Source of the DNA: a virus
DNA: 64,000 nucleotides
Direction: 5' to 3' (one strand)
Virus record (IMG/VR): IMGVR_UViG_3300017964_000010
Coordinates: 1 to 64,000 of that record
The notes beneath the pieces are model-generated. The model was given only the letters and a program-made list of their open reading frames with translations, had not been told where the DNA came from and did no database searches. A program made the translations under genes and the position numbers. Shown here piece after piece: positions 27,800 through 37,652 of the stretch (positions are counted from its first letter, which is position 1; each line of letters begins with the position of its first letter).

Positions 27800-28948
27800 C
27801 TACACTTTAAGTACACACTCAACTAATTTTTCTTCTTGATTTTTATTTGTTTCAAGAGCAATACCAACAATTGCTGTGGTTTTTAGTGTAGTACAAATAC
27901 CGTCTTTTAGAGCAAAGACTGCTTGACCTTTATTAACGGGCCCTTCTACCCTTACTGGAACACGACCCTTTAGTCCAACATACTGCCCTTCAGCTTCACT
28001 ATTCATCATAAGAGCTGGTTTTGTAGAAATTACACCAATACAATAATCGGACATTGTTGCTTCTCTAACTTCATAATCTTTACTATCTGAAACAGCAACT
28101 GCGGTTCCAGGAATTAATTCTTCACGTGTTGTATATTTTTCTGCAAGGTCAGCATACAGTGAAGAGGTTGCAACACCATCAAAAGTAGTAGCATACATAG
28201 TAGCAAATCTATTTGTATCCTCTCCTATATCATAGGTATTATTACTTGCAGATAGAACATGATCATTAATTGTAAGATTAGATGACATTGTTACGCCACC
28301 TGTAAATGTTTTATTACCACTTATTGTTTGTAAATTAGTAAGAAGAACTGGTCCGTGTGGATTTGAACCATAAAGAGTTGTTGGAAAACCAAATCCCAGA
28401 GAATCTAATTCAATAGGATGATCAATTGGTATTGGTGGTATACAAGGTAATCTGTTTATCTCGCCTTTAATTTTTGAACCGCGTGTATCTGGAATATGAT
28501 TTGAATCTATAATACCAGATGTAATAATACTACCAGGCAAATTTGGAACATGTGCAACGCCCAACTGATCTGAAGTAATTTTAGTTGCAGATATATTGGG
28601 TATTCTTGCTGGATCAAATGTACCAGATGTTATTTTTCCTGCCGGGAGAGAAGGAACCAAGCTTGGTGTAAGAGGATTTGTTACAAAAGTAAATTCTCCA
28701 TTAGCACTATTATAAGATAATTGTGCAAGAGAATTTGGCCCAGAAGTAGTTAAAGAAATAAGCTGTGCTATTTCAGCCGAATCTAAAAATTTATTATCTA
28801 AGTAATTAATAGCTGAAACAATACTTACATCATCAGGAGCTGGCACTTGAAGATTGTCTAAATCTCCAAGATATTCTCCTGTTAAGTTTGTTTTCTGTCT
28901 CCACGCTTCAATAGAGTTACTTAGGTCTACATATACTTGCCTTGCCAT
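27800..28948 (-). CDS. Tail fibre protein with ADLAEKY C-terminal domain (382 aa)
   Basis: Residues 1-45 share the WRQKTNLTGEYLGDLDNL connector with the 409-aa fibre. The middle (60-250) is a beta-repeat shaft (LPAGKITSGTFDPARIP, NLPGSIITSGIIDSNHIP). The last ~125 residues begin LYADLAEKYTT and continue SDYCIGVISTKPALMM, GLKGRVPVRVEG and VKGQAVFALKDG-like strands, a compact beta domain frequent at the ends of marine T4-like phage fibres. It could be a trimerisation tip. Its ATG shares one base with the stop of the 72-aa gene (TAATG). Confidence 0.75.
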   Translation of the reverse strand: MARQVYVDLSNSIEAWRQKTNLTGEYLGDLDNLQVPAPDDVSIVSAINYLDNKFLDSAEIAQLISLTTSGPNSLAQLSYNSANGEFTFVTNPLTPSLVPSLPAGKITSGTFDPARIPNISATKITSDQLGVAHVPNLPGSIITSGIIDSNHIPDTRGSKIKGEINRLPCIPPIPIDHPIELDSLGFGFPTTLYGSNPHGPVLLTNLQTISGNKTFTGGVTMSSNLTINDHVLSASNNTYDIGEDTNRFATMYATTFDGVATSSLYADLAEKYTTREELIPGTAVAVSDSKDYEVREATMSDYCIGVISTKPALMMNSEAEGQYVGLKGRVPVRVEGPVNKGQAVFALKDGICTTLKTTAIVGIALETNKNQEEKLVECVLKV

Positions 28949-29166
28949 TAATCACCTATTTTATTTAAAAGAGTTGAAAGTAATTCTTTTATTTCTGTAA
29001 CATCGTCTTTTAATTTTTCCAATTCTTGCTTTTCTCTTTTTTTCTTTTTTAATGCTTGTCTTGATTTAATAATTGTTTCATCATCACTTATTACAATTGC
29101 TCCAGACTCTAAATCTCTTTTATATCCTGGAAAATTATCTACCATTGCATATTTATGATTTTTCAA
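28948..29166 (-). CDS. Small coiled-coil protein (72 aa)
   Basis: Not recognised as a named family. The N-terminal ~30 residues are polar (YAMVDNFPGYKRDLESGAIV). Residues ~30-70 form a predicted charged coiled coil (KKKKREKQELEKLKDDVTEI, then LLSTLLNKI). It is tightly packed between the 1854-codon baseplate gene (1 bp gap) and the 382-aa fibre (1-base overlap), which points to a virion or fibre-assembly role. Confidence 0.65.
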   Translation of the reverse strand: MKNHKYAMVDNFPGYKRDLESGAIVISDDETIIKSRQALKKKKREKQELEKLKDDVTEIKELLSTLLNKIGD

Positions 29167-29167
29167 T

Positions 29168-32100
29168 TTAATCTCCTAATGCAATTACTCTAAGATCACG
29201 TATTACAGGTACCTTAGTCTGATTTCCTGATCTCATAACAATTTTCAATTGAAACTGTGTAAATTCTTCACTAGAACCATCAGATTTACCAACTAAGTAA
29301 CGATATTCTCTAAAGATAAGAGGATCATCATCGGAACCAATTGCTTTTTCTGGTTCAACTTTAATAAATGGTATACCTTCTATTGAAGCTTCGCTGGTTA
29401 CTCTATAATACATATCAATAAATGTATCTGATGGTCTATTAGCTCCCATAAGAATTTTTAATCCAACTGATGATGCTGTTAATCTTACCGGTTTTGTTAT
29501 ATGTTTAGCAATAGAAGGACCGTCTTCCCTTGTTTCTCCAAATAGTGGATCATAGTATGCCGTTCTGTTACTGGTGCCCATAATAGCATTTACTGTATCA
29601 CTATCTAATGAGTGAGACCATTCAATAGGCTTATTCTGAGTTGTACTTTGTGTATTACTTGGATTATCAATAAGATTTGTAGTAAGGGTTGCCGAGTTTC
29701 TTTGTAAGTCGATAACAGGACTTACATAAACATTACTTGATCTTATTTCAGCTTCTAAAACTAAAGATGTTGCAAGCTTAGAAGGTGGAGAAACTCTATG
29801 CATTGTTCTCATAATATTATCTTGATTAGGAGAAACCAACGTAGATACAGTATCAAGTATATCAACACTTCCTAAAATATTTGGAGTATTATCCGCATAT
29901 GATTTACCAGTAGACATTTTAACCTGATAATCTATTCTAGTTTTTGGTGGTTCAATTGCTTGAACAGCTGGCCAAATAATATTATAATTATATGCTTGTT
30001 CAACAGATACGTTATTACCACCAGTTATTGATCTAAAATATAAATTTGGTTTTGTAAGACTAGATGGTGCTGAAAATACAAATCCAGTAGGATCAACTTC
30101 AGTTAAAGTAAATGGTGTATTATTTAAGTCACTATCTATTGGTGTTCCAGTGATTCCACTTAAATTAATAGTGTCTCCTACATATAAACCGTGTAATGGT
30201 GATCTAACGTAAACATCACTATAATTTGAACTATCTCTAAAGAAAAATTCTATAGGATCTGAAGCTAAGATTCTTTTTGGTACCGGAACATTTTTAAAGA
30301 CGGCTTTCGTTGTTTTATCTACATGGAATTCAGCTTTATATAATGTAAATTTAAGATCAGTTTTAAAATCTGGTTCCCAAGTTCTACTATTCTGCGATTT
30401 AAAGAAAGAGCCAAGATATGGCTGAGTATTAATTTTTTCTGTTGTAGATCCTAATTTAAACTCGCCCATTGTTGAAATATATGTTTCATATGCATCACTA
30501 TTTGAAATAACTACAATAGCATATTCTGTAGCTGGTTTTAAATATACTGGTTCTCTAAATACTGCTTTTGTTTCTGCTGAAGCATCTGAAGAAACAACTA
30601 CATCTGATGCCGGAATAGTAACAATCGAACCCGGTAGTGCAACATCTGAAGATGGAACACCATTTACTGTTGGTCTAATTTGAATAGAAACCGGAAAAGC
30701 TTGATCGCTCGTATCTTTTTTTGAAAAGAATAGTCCGACTTCTGTTAAGAAAACACCAGTTCCTTCGGTAACTAAAAATGATTGTGCAATAGGATCTTGA
30801 TAACCAAGCACACATTTTATTACTCCTGCGGTATCTTGAACAATTCCTGTTGCAGTTTCAATTGTGTCATCAATTAAATCTCCAGTAGCAGTAGCCACAC
30901 CGCCCATAGCAGATGTTATTCCTCCAATGAGATCTCCTTGGAAAACCTCTCCTATACCATCAGCAATACCTCCAGCAACAGTTTGTAAAGCACCAAGGAA
31001 GTCTATACCACCACCTTTTGATCTAACATTTATTGTTTCCGTCTTAGTTGTAGACTCTCCGACAATATGAAGCATTCTTGTAGATAAAACATCTTCTTGT
31101 CTTGTAGTAAGTGTTCCAGTAGAACTAAAAATTGCCTGAGCAGCACATGATGCATTTTGCTTTTTAAACTCTGTAATATCTAATAGAGTAAATTCTAAAT
31201 CTCCAGTTCTAAAATTACCGTTAGCACGGGTGCTTGATGATGGTATAAAGAAACTGCCTTGAATTTTACCCGAACCGTCGGTATAAAGTTTTGTTTTTCC
31301 GCCTAAATTGCTCGGATATTCCGTTGCTGATTTATATAAATTGCTTACTTCAGTTTGTTTTGTAGTGTTAACACCAGTAAATTGATCTTGTCTTACCCAA
31401 TCTGCAATAGATCTGCCGTCAAAATAAGCAAATACTTGTGTATTAGGAGCTAAACCTTCGGCTTGGAAACTCACAATCTTTGATCTCATAAAAGGTAAAA
31501 ATGCAACATCAACGACCCGATCATCAATTATTTCTCTAATAGTTTCTGAAGCAACAACTCTATTTACAACAGTTTCTGTTGTAACATCAGTTCCTCTAGT
31601 AGTTTTTTTGTTCCAGAACCAACCTTTTGTTTCTTTCCAATCTCTTCTTGATATTTCATTAGTAACTGAAGCTTCAGCTCCGACATCAAGACCATCAATA
31701 TCAGTGCCGCCCCAATTCCATTCATGGGCTCCCCATTGAAGTGCCAAATCAGTATTAAGCAGAGTTCCGCCGGGAATAATTTTTTCTGGAAGATAATCTG
31801 TTTCATACCAATCATCTGATGCAGGAGAAAGAGTTAATGATCCATTATAAAATAAATTTAAATAAGGATTAACATTTATTGTAGAGGAAGCAACGTCTTG
31901 AACAATATAAGGTGTTGTAGTATATGTTGTATATACATTATCGCCTTTCATAATTGTATTTGTAGAAGCATTTGAATCGTAATAAAAACCAATATTATTT
32001 GTAATTGCTCTGGGTCTTAACGCTTTATTTCTAGGATCTATTGCAGCAGAATAATCAGGATGTGTAATATCGGAATAATATTGATTTTCAAAATTATCTG

Positions 32101-34726
32101 CCATAAGCCCAGATTTAGTTCTGTTTCTATTATCAGAATCTAAAACATCAATATTAGCAGTATCCATTTCTAATAAAGTGAGAGATGTTACCTCGGTAAG
32201 ATCATCAATCTTTTTTTCAATCTTTGCTATATCTCTCATAGTATAACGTTTATTGTCAAGCATAGTGAATTGCAAATCTTTAGGACCGAAAGTTCCTGGA
32301 TTCATTCTAACTCTATAAAGTTCCATAGCATCTGGAGGAGTAGGCGGGAATTTAGGTGTTAAACTAGGTCTACCTTGAATATATTTAAATTCACCTTCTT
32401 GTGTTAATAATACTTTATCATATCTTGCTTCATATAAATTTACGTCTGCTATAATAGTAGAACCATTTCTTGGTAAAATAAAAACTTCAGCATCTGATGT
32501 TGAAAATGTTCCGCTACTACCTTTTGATGATCTAAAATCCAAATAATTTTTAAGATCAATATATTGACCATTTGCTAATTTATAATTTGGTATATCTTGA
32601 TAATTTATACTAGAATATGAACTTGGTCCAAAAAAGTCTCCAGAACCATGTTCAAAATAAGTAAACTCTACATATAATGTTATACTTGTGTTATTAAAAT
32701 TACCTGTTATTGTTCTACCAGATTTTATTCTAATAGAACCTTTAGCATATAAATTATCTCTTTGTCCACCATCAACAATAAATTTATCAGTAACAAGATT
32801 ACCGTTTTTTGATTGAACTCTAATTTCTTCTACACTAATAACATCAGTAAAAGGTAAAGAAGCTGTGCCTACACTAGGATTAAATGTTACTAAAGCTGAT
32901 GTAGAAATCTTTGTTTTAGATGCAACCGTTGCTTGTTGTTTAAATGTATATGCATATACTTCATAGGTATCGCCAGCAACAACACCATTATCTACAAGAG
33001 GATCTCCTGTTGAACCCTTTAAACCAGAAATAGTTATACTTGAAAATCCTACTGAACCATAGCTAGGAGTTTGACCAAGCGTTACTCCGCCAGCATCTGC
33101 AATAACCCATCCATTAGTATCAGTAAAAATTTCACCTGCTGGAGCATTTATAGTGATAGTTCCTGCACCATTTGCAATAGATGCTGTAGCTGTATATCTT
33201 CTTGCAAGAGTCATGGAAACATCTGAAACTGAACTTGGTCTCTCGCCTGGTATCTTAAAGAATAGCTCATTTGCTTCTGATTCAAAAATAGACACTTTAT
33301 TATTATTTCTAACAAGAATCATTTCTTGTCTATCACAATTACATAAAGAAACTTCAACACCAATTGATTTTGCATCTCTATTAAACTGTTTACCTGGATT
33401 CATATTAATGTCAAATATATATACTTTATATGTACCCGAACCAGGTTCACCACGATCTATACCCCTTACTCTTAAAGTTCCTATAGTATCGGGTGCTGTG
33501 CTACTAAAAGTAGGAGATACATCAGTATCACTAATTGTAAGTAATTCAAATACGTTTACGTTTGGTATACCATAAAAACCTTCTTTTACAAGAATATAGT
33601 TTCCATAGTTACCAGAAATACCTTGATTTTCTTGAGTTACCGTAGTAGTTGATCTAGGTACACTTAACGAACTTGCAGAAGATTTATTTATTCTGTAACC
33701 ATTTACATAAGCCGTACCACTACTTACAGATAAATTAAGTTTAGAATTATCAGTACTATGATCTTCCCAAGAAATTCTAAAAGGTTTTACTGTATAATTA
33801 CCAGACTCTTCCCTGGTACGTACAGCCATAATATCATTTATTTTATTATATTGTTCATATCCAGTAACCGCTTCTGATAATACACCATGTTCAATTTTAG
33901 CATAATAAATAAATGTTTCACCGGGCTGAATGGTATTTTTATTTACAAGTTCAAGTTTAATTGTATATCTGTCGGCACCAGGAGCAGTATAATTAGGCAA
34001 TTCCCCCTGATTATCATATAAAGTATCATCATCATCGGCTGTAGTTATCACTTGGGTAAGTTTAAAACCAATGGTAGCAGTTGGGTTTGAAAAATACTTT
34101 GCTACAATTAAATCTTGCCTAGGAACATAAACAAAATGACCTTCTGCAAAAAATGTTGCTGGTCCAGCAGAAACTCTAAATCCATAACCAGTTGCCGGAT
34201 CTGCTGTAGTATTTGTAGTTTGAGCAACTAATACCAAAGACCCATCTTTTTCAAGTAATTCTTCTCCAGGTCTTATTGAAGCCGGAGTTGTTCCGGATGT
34301 GCCATTTAATGTATCAAGATATTGTACATATATTGTAGCCGGATCATTTACGGTAGCTTCAATGATTTCAATTATTTTTACTGAAATGCCAGATAGCTGC
34401 CCAACAAAAACTTTATCTTTAAAATTAGATATATTAGCAGGAAGAGCAACACCAGGAGTTACTACATCTGTAGGATCAGTATTTAGTTTAACATATCTAT
34501 AACGAGTATTGGCAGTAACTGAAGCTGCTTCAAGTGAAGCCCCCTCTTTAAAAAGATTTGTACCAAGCCTTTTTATTTCTTCTTGAATAATCGATTGAAG
34601 CTGATTTAATTCTCTGCTCTGAAGGGCTTTACCACTTTTAAATAATACTTTATGATATCCCTTATCAGGATCAAAGTCATCTCTATAAATCTGATTTTCT
34701 AAATTTTTAGTGTAATTAATAGACAT
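29168..34726 (-). CDS. Very large baseplate/fibre-connector protein, DUF4815-like (1852 aa)
   Basis: The N-terminus (INYTKNLENQIYRDDFD, YHKVLFKSGKALQSRELNQL) matches the DUF4815 type of large virion proteins in marine T4-like phages. It lies just after gp8, where T4 has gp9-gp12, so a wedge-to-fibre connector role is inferred. Most of it is beta-rich. Residues ~1230-1305 are an unusual Gly/Ala/Ile-rich stretch (FLGALQTVAGGIADGIGEVF, GGITSAMGGVATATGDLI). The start is taken as the ATG at 34726, which overlaps the gp8 stop as TAATG; a GTG two codons earlier is also in frame. Confidence 0.75.
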   Translation of the reverse strand: MSINYTKNLENQIYRDDFDPDKGYHKVLFKSGKALQSRELNQLQSIIQEEIKRLGTNLFKEGASLEAASVTANTRYRYVKLNTDPTDVVTPGVALPANISNFKDKVFVGQLSGISVKIIEIIEATVNDPATIYVQYLDTLNGTSGTTPASIRPGEELLEKDGSLVLVAQTTNTTADPATGYGFRVSAGPATFFAEGHFVYVPRQDLIVAKYFSNPTATIGFKLTQVITTADDDDTLYDNQGELPNYTAPGADRYTIKLELVNKNTIQPGETFIYYAKIEHGVLSEAVTGYEQYNKINDIMAVRTREESGNYTVKPFRISWEDHSTDNSKLNLSVSSGTAYVNGYRINKSSASSLSVPRSTTTVTQENQGISGNYGNYILVKEGFYGIPNVNVFELLTISDTDVSPTFSSTAPDTIGTLRVRGIDRGEPGSGTYKVYIFDINMNPGKQFNRDAKSIGVEVSLCNCDRQEMILVRNNNKVSIFESEANELFFKIPGERPSSVSDVSMTLARRYTATASIANGAGTITINAPAGEIFTDTNGWVIADAGGVTLGQTPSYGSVGFSSITISGLKGSTGDPLVDNGVVAGDTYEVYAYTFKQQATVASKTKISTSALVTFNPSVGTASLPFTDVISVEEIRVQSKNGNLVTDKFIVDGGQRDNLYAKGSIRIKSGRTITGNFNNTSITLYVEFTYFEHGSGDFFGPSSYSSINYQDIPNYKLANGQYIDLKNYLDFRSSKGSSGTFSTSDAEVFILPRNGSTIIADVNLYEARYDKVLLTQEGEFKYIQGRPSLTPKFPPTPPDAMELYRVRMNPGTFGPKDLQFTMLDNKRYTMRDIAKIEKKIDDLTEVTSLTLLEMDTANIDVLDSDNRNRTKSGLMADNFENQYYSDITHPDYSAAIDPRNKALRPRAITNNIGFYYDSNASTNTIMKGDNVYTTYTTTPYIVQDVASSTINVNPYLNLFYNGSLTLSPASDDWYETDYLPEKIIPGGTLLNTDLALQWGAHEWNWGGTDIDGLDVGAEASVTNEISRRDWKETKGWFWNKKTTRGTDVTTETVVNRVVASETIREIIDDRVVDVAFLPFMRSKIVSFQAEGLAPNTQVFAYFDGRSIADWVRQDQFTGVNTTKQTEVSNLYKSATEYPSNLGGKTKLYTDGSGKIQGSFFIPSSSTRANGNFRTGDLEFTLLDITEFKKQNASCAAQAIFSSTGTLTTRQEDVLSTRMLHIVGESTTKTETINVRSKGGGIDFLGALQTVAGGIADGIGEVFQGDLIGGITSAMGGVATATGDLIDDTIETATGIVQDTAGVIKCVLGYQDPIAQSFLVTEGTGVFLTEVGLFFSKKDTSDQAFPVSIQIRPTVNGVPSSDVALPGSIVTIPASDVVVSSDASAETKAVFREPVYLKPATEYAIVVISNSDAYETYISTMGEFKLGSTTEKINTQPYLGSFFKSQNSRTWEPDFKTDLKFTLYKAEFHVDKTTKAVFKNVPVPKRILASDPIEFFFRDSSNYSDVYVRSPLHGLYVGDTINLSGITGTPIDSDLNNTPFTLTEVDPTGFVFSAPSSLTKPNLYFRSITGGNNVSVEQAYNYNIIWPAVQAIEPPKTRIDYQVKMSTGKSYADNTPNILGSVDILDTVSTLVSPNQDNIMRTMHRVSPPSKLATSLVLEAEIRSSNVYVSPVIDLQRNSATLTTNLIDNPSNTQSTTQNKPIEWSHSLDSDTVNAIMGTSNRTAYYDPLFGETREDGPSIAKHITKPVRLTASSVGLKILMGANRPSDTFIDMYYRVTSEASIEGIPFIKVEPEKAIGSDDDPLIFREYRYLVGKSDGSSEEFTQFQLKIVMRSGNQTKVPVIRDLRVIALGD

Positions 34727-36090
34727 TAGCACTCATCCAATTGAATAACTATTTTAATATCTTCTGTTTGATTTGCAACTCTAGTAACTGCAGACCTATT
34801 ATCTATATACAATACTTCACCTGTAAATGGATCAACTTCTGATCTTATTAACGGATTACCTATGGTTCCTTGACCTGGACCGGTTAATTCTGTTATAGTT
34901 TCACTTGCAATAAAAGGTGCATAACCAGTAGAATCATTTTGATGATATAACAATATGTTTTGGTTCGTTTGATCAACATAAGCTCTAGCACCACTTGTAG
35001 CACCAATAATAATTTCATCTGTTGAAAATGCAATAGGATTTGTTGAAAGAGTCATCGATTGTAATGCATTACCAGTAAGACTTGTCCATTGGGAACCTTG
35101 TGCAGAATCTTTAATTCCTCTAATAATACCAATCTGTCTATAATCTTGATTTATAAGCCAATCTGATGTATTTCCGTCAACTCTTACTCCAATCATCATA
35201 GAACCACATTTAAGATCAGAAGATGCATCTCCACCAATACCCAATCCGCTTGACATAATAGCTCTTACTTCACCGTTTGTCCCATCCTGATCTGTAAGTG
35301 TAATTTGAGCACCTCTTAATCCATGAACATAATTTAAAGTTGTTCCTGAAGAATCTGGATTATATTCTGCTTTAATAATTGAACCCGTACCGGAATCTAA
35401 AGTAAAATTGACAAGTGATGGATAATTAACACCATTAATATTTACTGAAGGATTGCTGTAATTTGATCCGCCTGCTATTACTTCAAAGGAAGTAATCATT
35501 CCTGGCTTTGCAGTTTGTTGTATTTCATATTGCTTAATTTCATTACCTGTAGAATTTGAATCTACAGATAAAATTCTATTAATAGGCATATGATCATTAG
35601 TCATAAATAAAGTAGCATCTAGTGCACTAATAGTATAGAGAAATTTCCAAACATAACCATCTGAAGTTTCAAACGGGTCATTATTAGCTCCTGTAGGTTC
35701 TACTATCGAAGGTACTGCAGAACCAATTGAATCTGTTCCTTGTCTTAAACAAATATAAACATCATTATTATTATTTGCAGTATAAAAATATTCTGAACTA
35801 TAATCTGTTAAATCTTTTTTATCATCATATGCAACGTATGTAGATCCTGTTTTCCAGGATTTACGAGGAACAACTAAAGAAGCTGCCGCTACTCTATGAA
35901 TAGATTGCAAACCATTCCTAAAATCATTTTGGATTCTAATATTGTCTTTTGCAACAGGAGCAGAATCTAAAGCATTCCATGGATTGGATCGAGACACACC
36001 AATATAATAGTTTTCTGTAGTATTATTAATACTACGAATAGTCCCAATCATGAGTTCTTTTTTAAAGTTTTGTGTTACAACTGTTGACAT
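34726..36090 (-). CDS. 8: Baseplate wedge protein gp8-like (454 aa)
   Basis: Matches T4 gp8 by landmarks: GVSRSNPWN near residue 32, a PRKSW segment near residue 75, SDGYVWKFLYTIS near residue 145, and the C-terminus GEVLYIDNRSAV..NQTEDIKIVIQL, which parallels T4 gp8's ending. gp8 is a dimeric wedge protein of the T4 baseplate that binds gp7 and gp10. This copy is longer than T4's (334 aa). It follows gp7 by 10 bp and is coupled to the next gene through a TAATG overlap. The order gp25-gp6-gp7-gp8 is the T4 order. Confidence 0.88.
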   Translation of the reverse strand: MSTVVTQNFKKELMIGTIRSINNTTENYYIGVSRSNPWNALDSAPVAKDNIRIQNDFRNGLQSIHRVAAASLVVPRKSWKTGSTYVAYDDKKDLTDYSSEYFYTANNNNDVYICLRQGTDSIGSAVPSIVEPTGANNDPFETSDGYVWKFLYTISALDATLFMTNDHMPINRILSVDSNSTGNEIKQYEIQQTAKPGMITSFEVIAGGSNYSNPSVNINGVNYPSLVNFTLDSGTGSIIKAEYNPDSSGTTLNYVHGLRGAQITLTDQDGTNGEVRAIMSSGLGIGGDASSDLKCGSMMIGVRVDGNTSDWLINQDYRQIGIIRGIKDSAQGSQWTSLTGNALQSMTLSTNPIAFSTDEIIIGATSGARAYVDQTNQNILLYHQNDSTGYAPFIASETITELTGPGQGTIGNPLIRSEVDPFTGEVLYIDNRSAVTRVANQTEDIKIVIQLDEC

Positions 36091-36100
36091 ACTCTACCTA

Positions 36101-37648
36101 TTAAATTATTGCGTCCTTTAAATATAACAGATTCTTGTTTCTTAATTCTTGAATAGTTACATTTTTCATATTCTGGTTATCACCATAATTAAAACTATTT
36201 ATATTGAAAACAGCATTAGAATCGTACTTAATCCACTCATATATACTATTAAATTTATGTGAAAGATTAAATTTAACAGTAATATTTCCTGGACCATCCT
36301 TTTTAAGATTTATATCTAATATTCCATTAGAATCAAGTATATTATCAATCCTTAATACTGGTGCTGTAGTAGATACAAATGATGTTGCATGATTAGCAGC
36401 ATCTAAACTATCTCCTATACAAAAATAATCACCACCAAAAGAATCACCAAGACCAGGTAATGCAATTTCAAGATTTGTGGAAGAATAATCACCTTGCAAA
36501 TACATTCTTGAAATATATGTCTTACTATCGCCTCTTGTAATTTGAGCAAGAGTTTTATTTAATTCTTGTGGCACATTAATTTGTATTAAAGATGAAGTTA
36601 ATGTTGGAGTTTCTGTTCCTAGAGTTTTTATTGTTGCTGGAGATGCTTCAAATATACTATAGCGTTCACCATCGACTTCTGTAAGACCAGGTTGATAATT
36701 ACTATCTTCAGTTCTAAGTGTTGGAGATAAATTTATGGCTGCAAGATTTATTTCTTTATTACTATAAATTCCACCATTGGCGGAACTTTGAATAGAAAAC
36801 CCAGGACCTTCAAGTGCTCTTCCATAACTGTCTTCAATAAACCATCCTTCACTATCAGTATAATCTAATACATTTCGGTATCCAAATCTTCTTGTATTTA
36901 ATCCGCAAGTGTATTCTTTAAATCCATCCATCACAAGAATATCAATATTACCCATATCGACTTTACTGATAACACGAGTTTCTACCGACATTCTTGGAAT
37001 TGAGCTGTCTGTTTCAATTCTTAAATTTAAAGGTGTTGCATCAGAAAGAACACCAACGGGTTTATATTTTGGATTTGTATATAACTGTGCATCCGCATGT
37101 AAATAAAAACCTGCAGGGTGCACAAACTTTTTATATAATTGTTCCCATTGCTTTAAAGGTACCGAAGTTTTTACTAAATGTGATAATACTTGATGTAATC
37201 TACCGTCTTGAATTTTCTTTGGCGAATTAGGTCCAAGTATTGATAAAGGATCGTCTAATAAAAATATTTTTTCTTTTGGGTATTCTATCTCTACATACGT
37301 ATCGAAAAAGCCACGGAAAAACCCTTCTGCAGAATAAAGAGAACCTTTTACTCTGAAAAACTTTGCAAGATTTTTTAATATTTCACGAGGATTAGAAATA
37401 AATTGAGAAGATAAACTAAGACCAATTTCTGCAAAAAGAGAATCAAGATATTTTAAATCCGTTTTTCCAATATCTCTTATTTCATATAAATCTTTTATTG
37501 TATTTCCAAAATTTCCATCAGAATCTAAAGCGTCATAATATGATTCCAAAAATTCTACAAGATTTGGATAATCAGTAACAAAATATTCCGGGAGAACATC
37601 CCTTACATAATCTGCTCTAAGTGATATATTATTTCTATCTTCAGACAT
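36101..37648 (-). CDS. 7: Baseplate wedge protein gp7-like (515 aa)
   Basis: The N-terminal ~130 residues (LPEYFVTDYPNLVEFLESYY, IRDIGKTDLKYLDSLFAEIG, FRVKGSLYSAEGFFRGF) match the phage tail protein I / wedge type to which T4 gp7's core corresponds. Residues ~150-190 (KTSVPLKQWEQLYKKFVHPAG) are also typical of marine T4-like gp7. It is half the length of T4 gp7 (1032 aa), so the peripheral T4 domains are absent or replaced. It lies 4 bp after gp6 and 10 bp before gp8. Its job is to join inner and peripheral wedge. Position strongly supports the call. Confidence 0.82.
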   Translation of the reverse strand: MSEDRNNISLRADYVRDVLPEYFVTDYPNLVEFLESYYDALDSDGNFGNTIKDLYEIRDIGKTDLKYLDSLFAEIGLSLSSQFISNPREILKNLAKFFRVKGSLYSAEGFFRGFFDTYVEIEYPKEKIFLLDDPLSILGPNSPKKIQDGRLHQVLSHLVKTSVPLKQWEQLYKKFVHPAGFYLHADAQLYTNPKYKPVGVLSDATPLNLRIETDSSIPRMSVETRVISKVDMGNIDILVMDGFKEYTCGLNTRRFGYRNVLDYTDSEGWFIEDSYGRALEGPGFSIQSSANGGIYSNKEINLAAINLSPTLRTEDSNYQPGLTEVDGERYSIFEASPATIKTLGTETPTLTSSLIQINVPQELNKTLAQITRGDSKTYISRMYLQGDYSSTNLEIALPGLGDSFGGDYFCIGDSLDAANHATSFVSTTAPVLRIDNILDSNGILDINLKKDGPGNITVKFNLSHKFNSIYEWIKYDSNAVFNINSFNYGDNQNMKNVTIQELRNKNLLYLKDAII

Positions 37649-37652
37649 TATA

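Noticed and set aside
36196-36203. Minus-strand TATAAATA inside the gp7 gene, ~106 bp before gp8
   Set aside because: Lies in coding sequence of a well-packed operon and could be a chance match; no support for an internal start.
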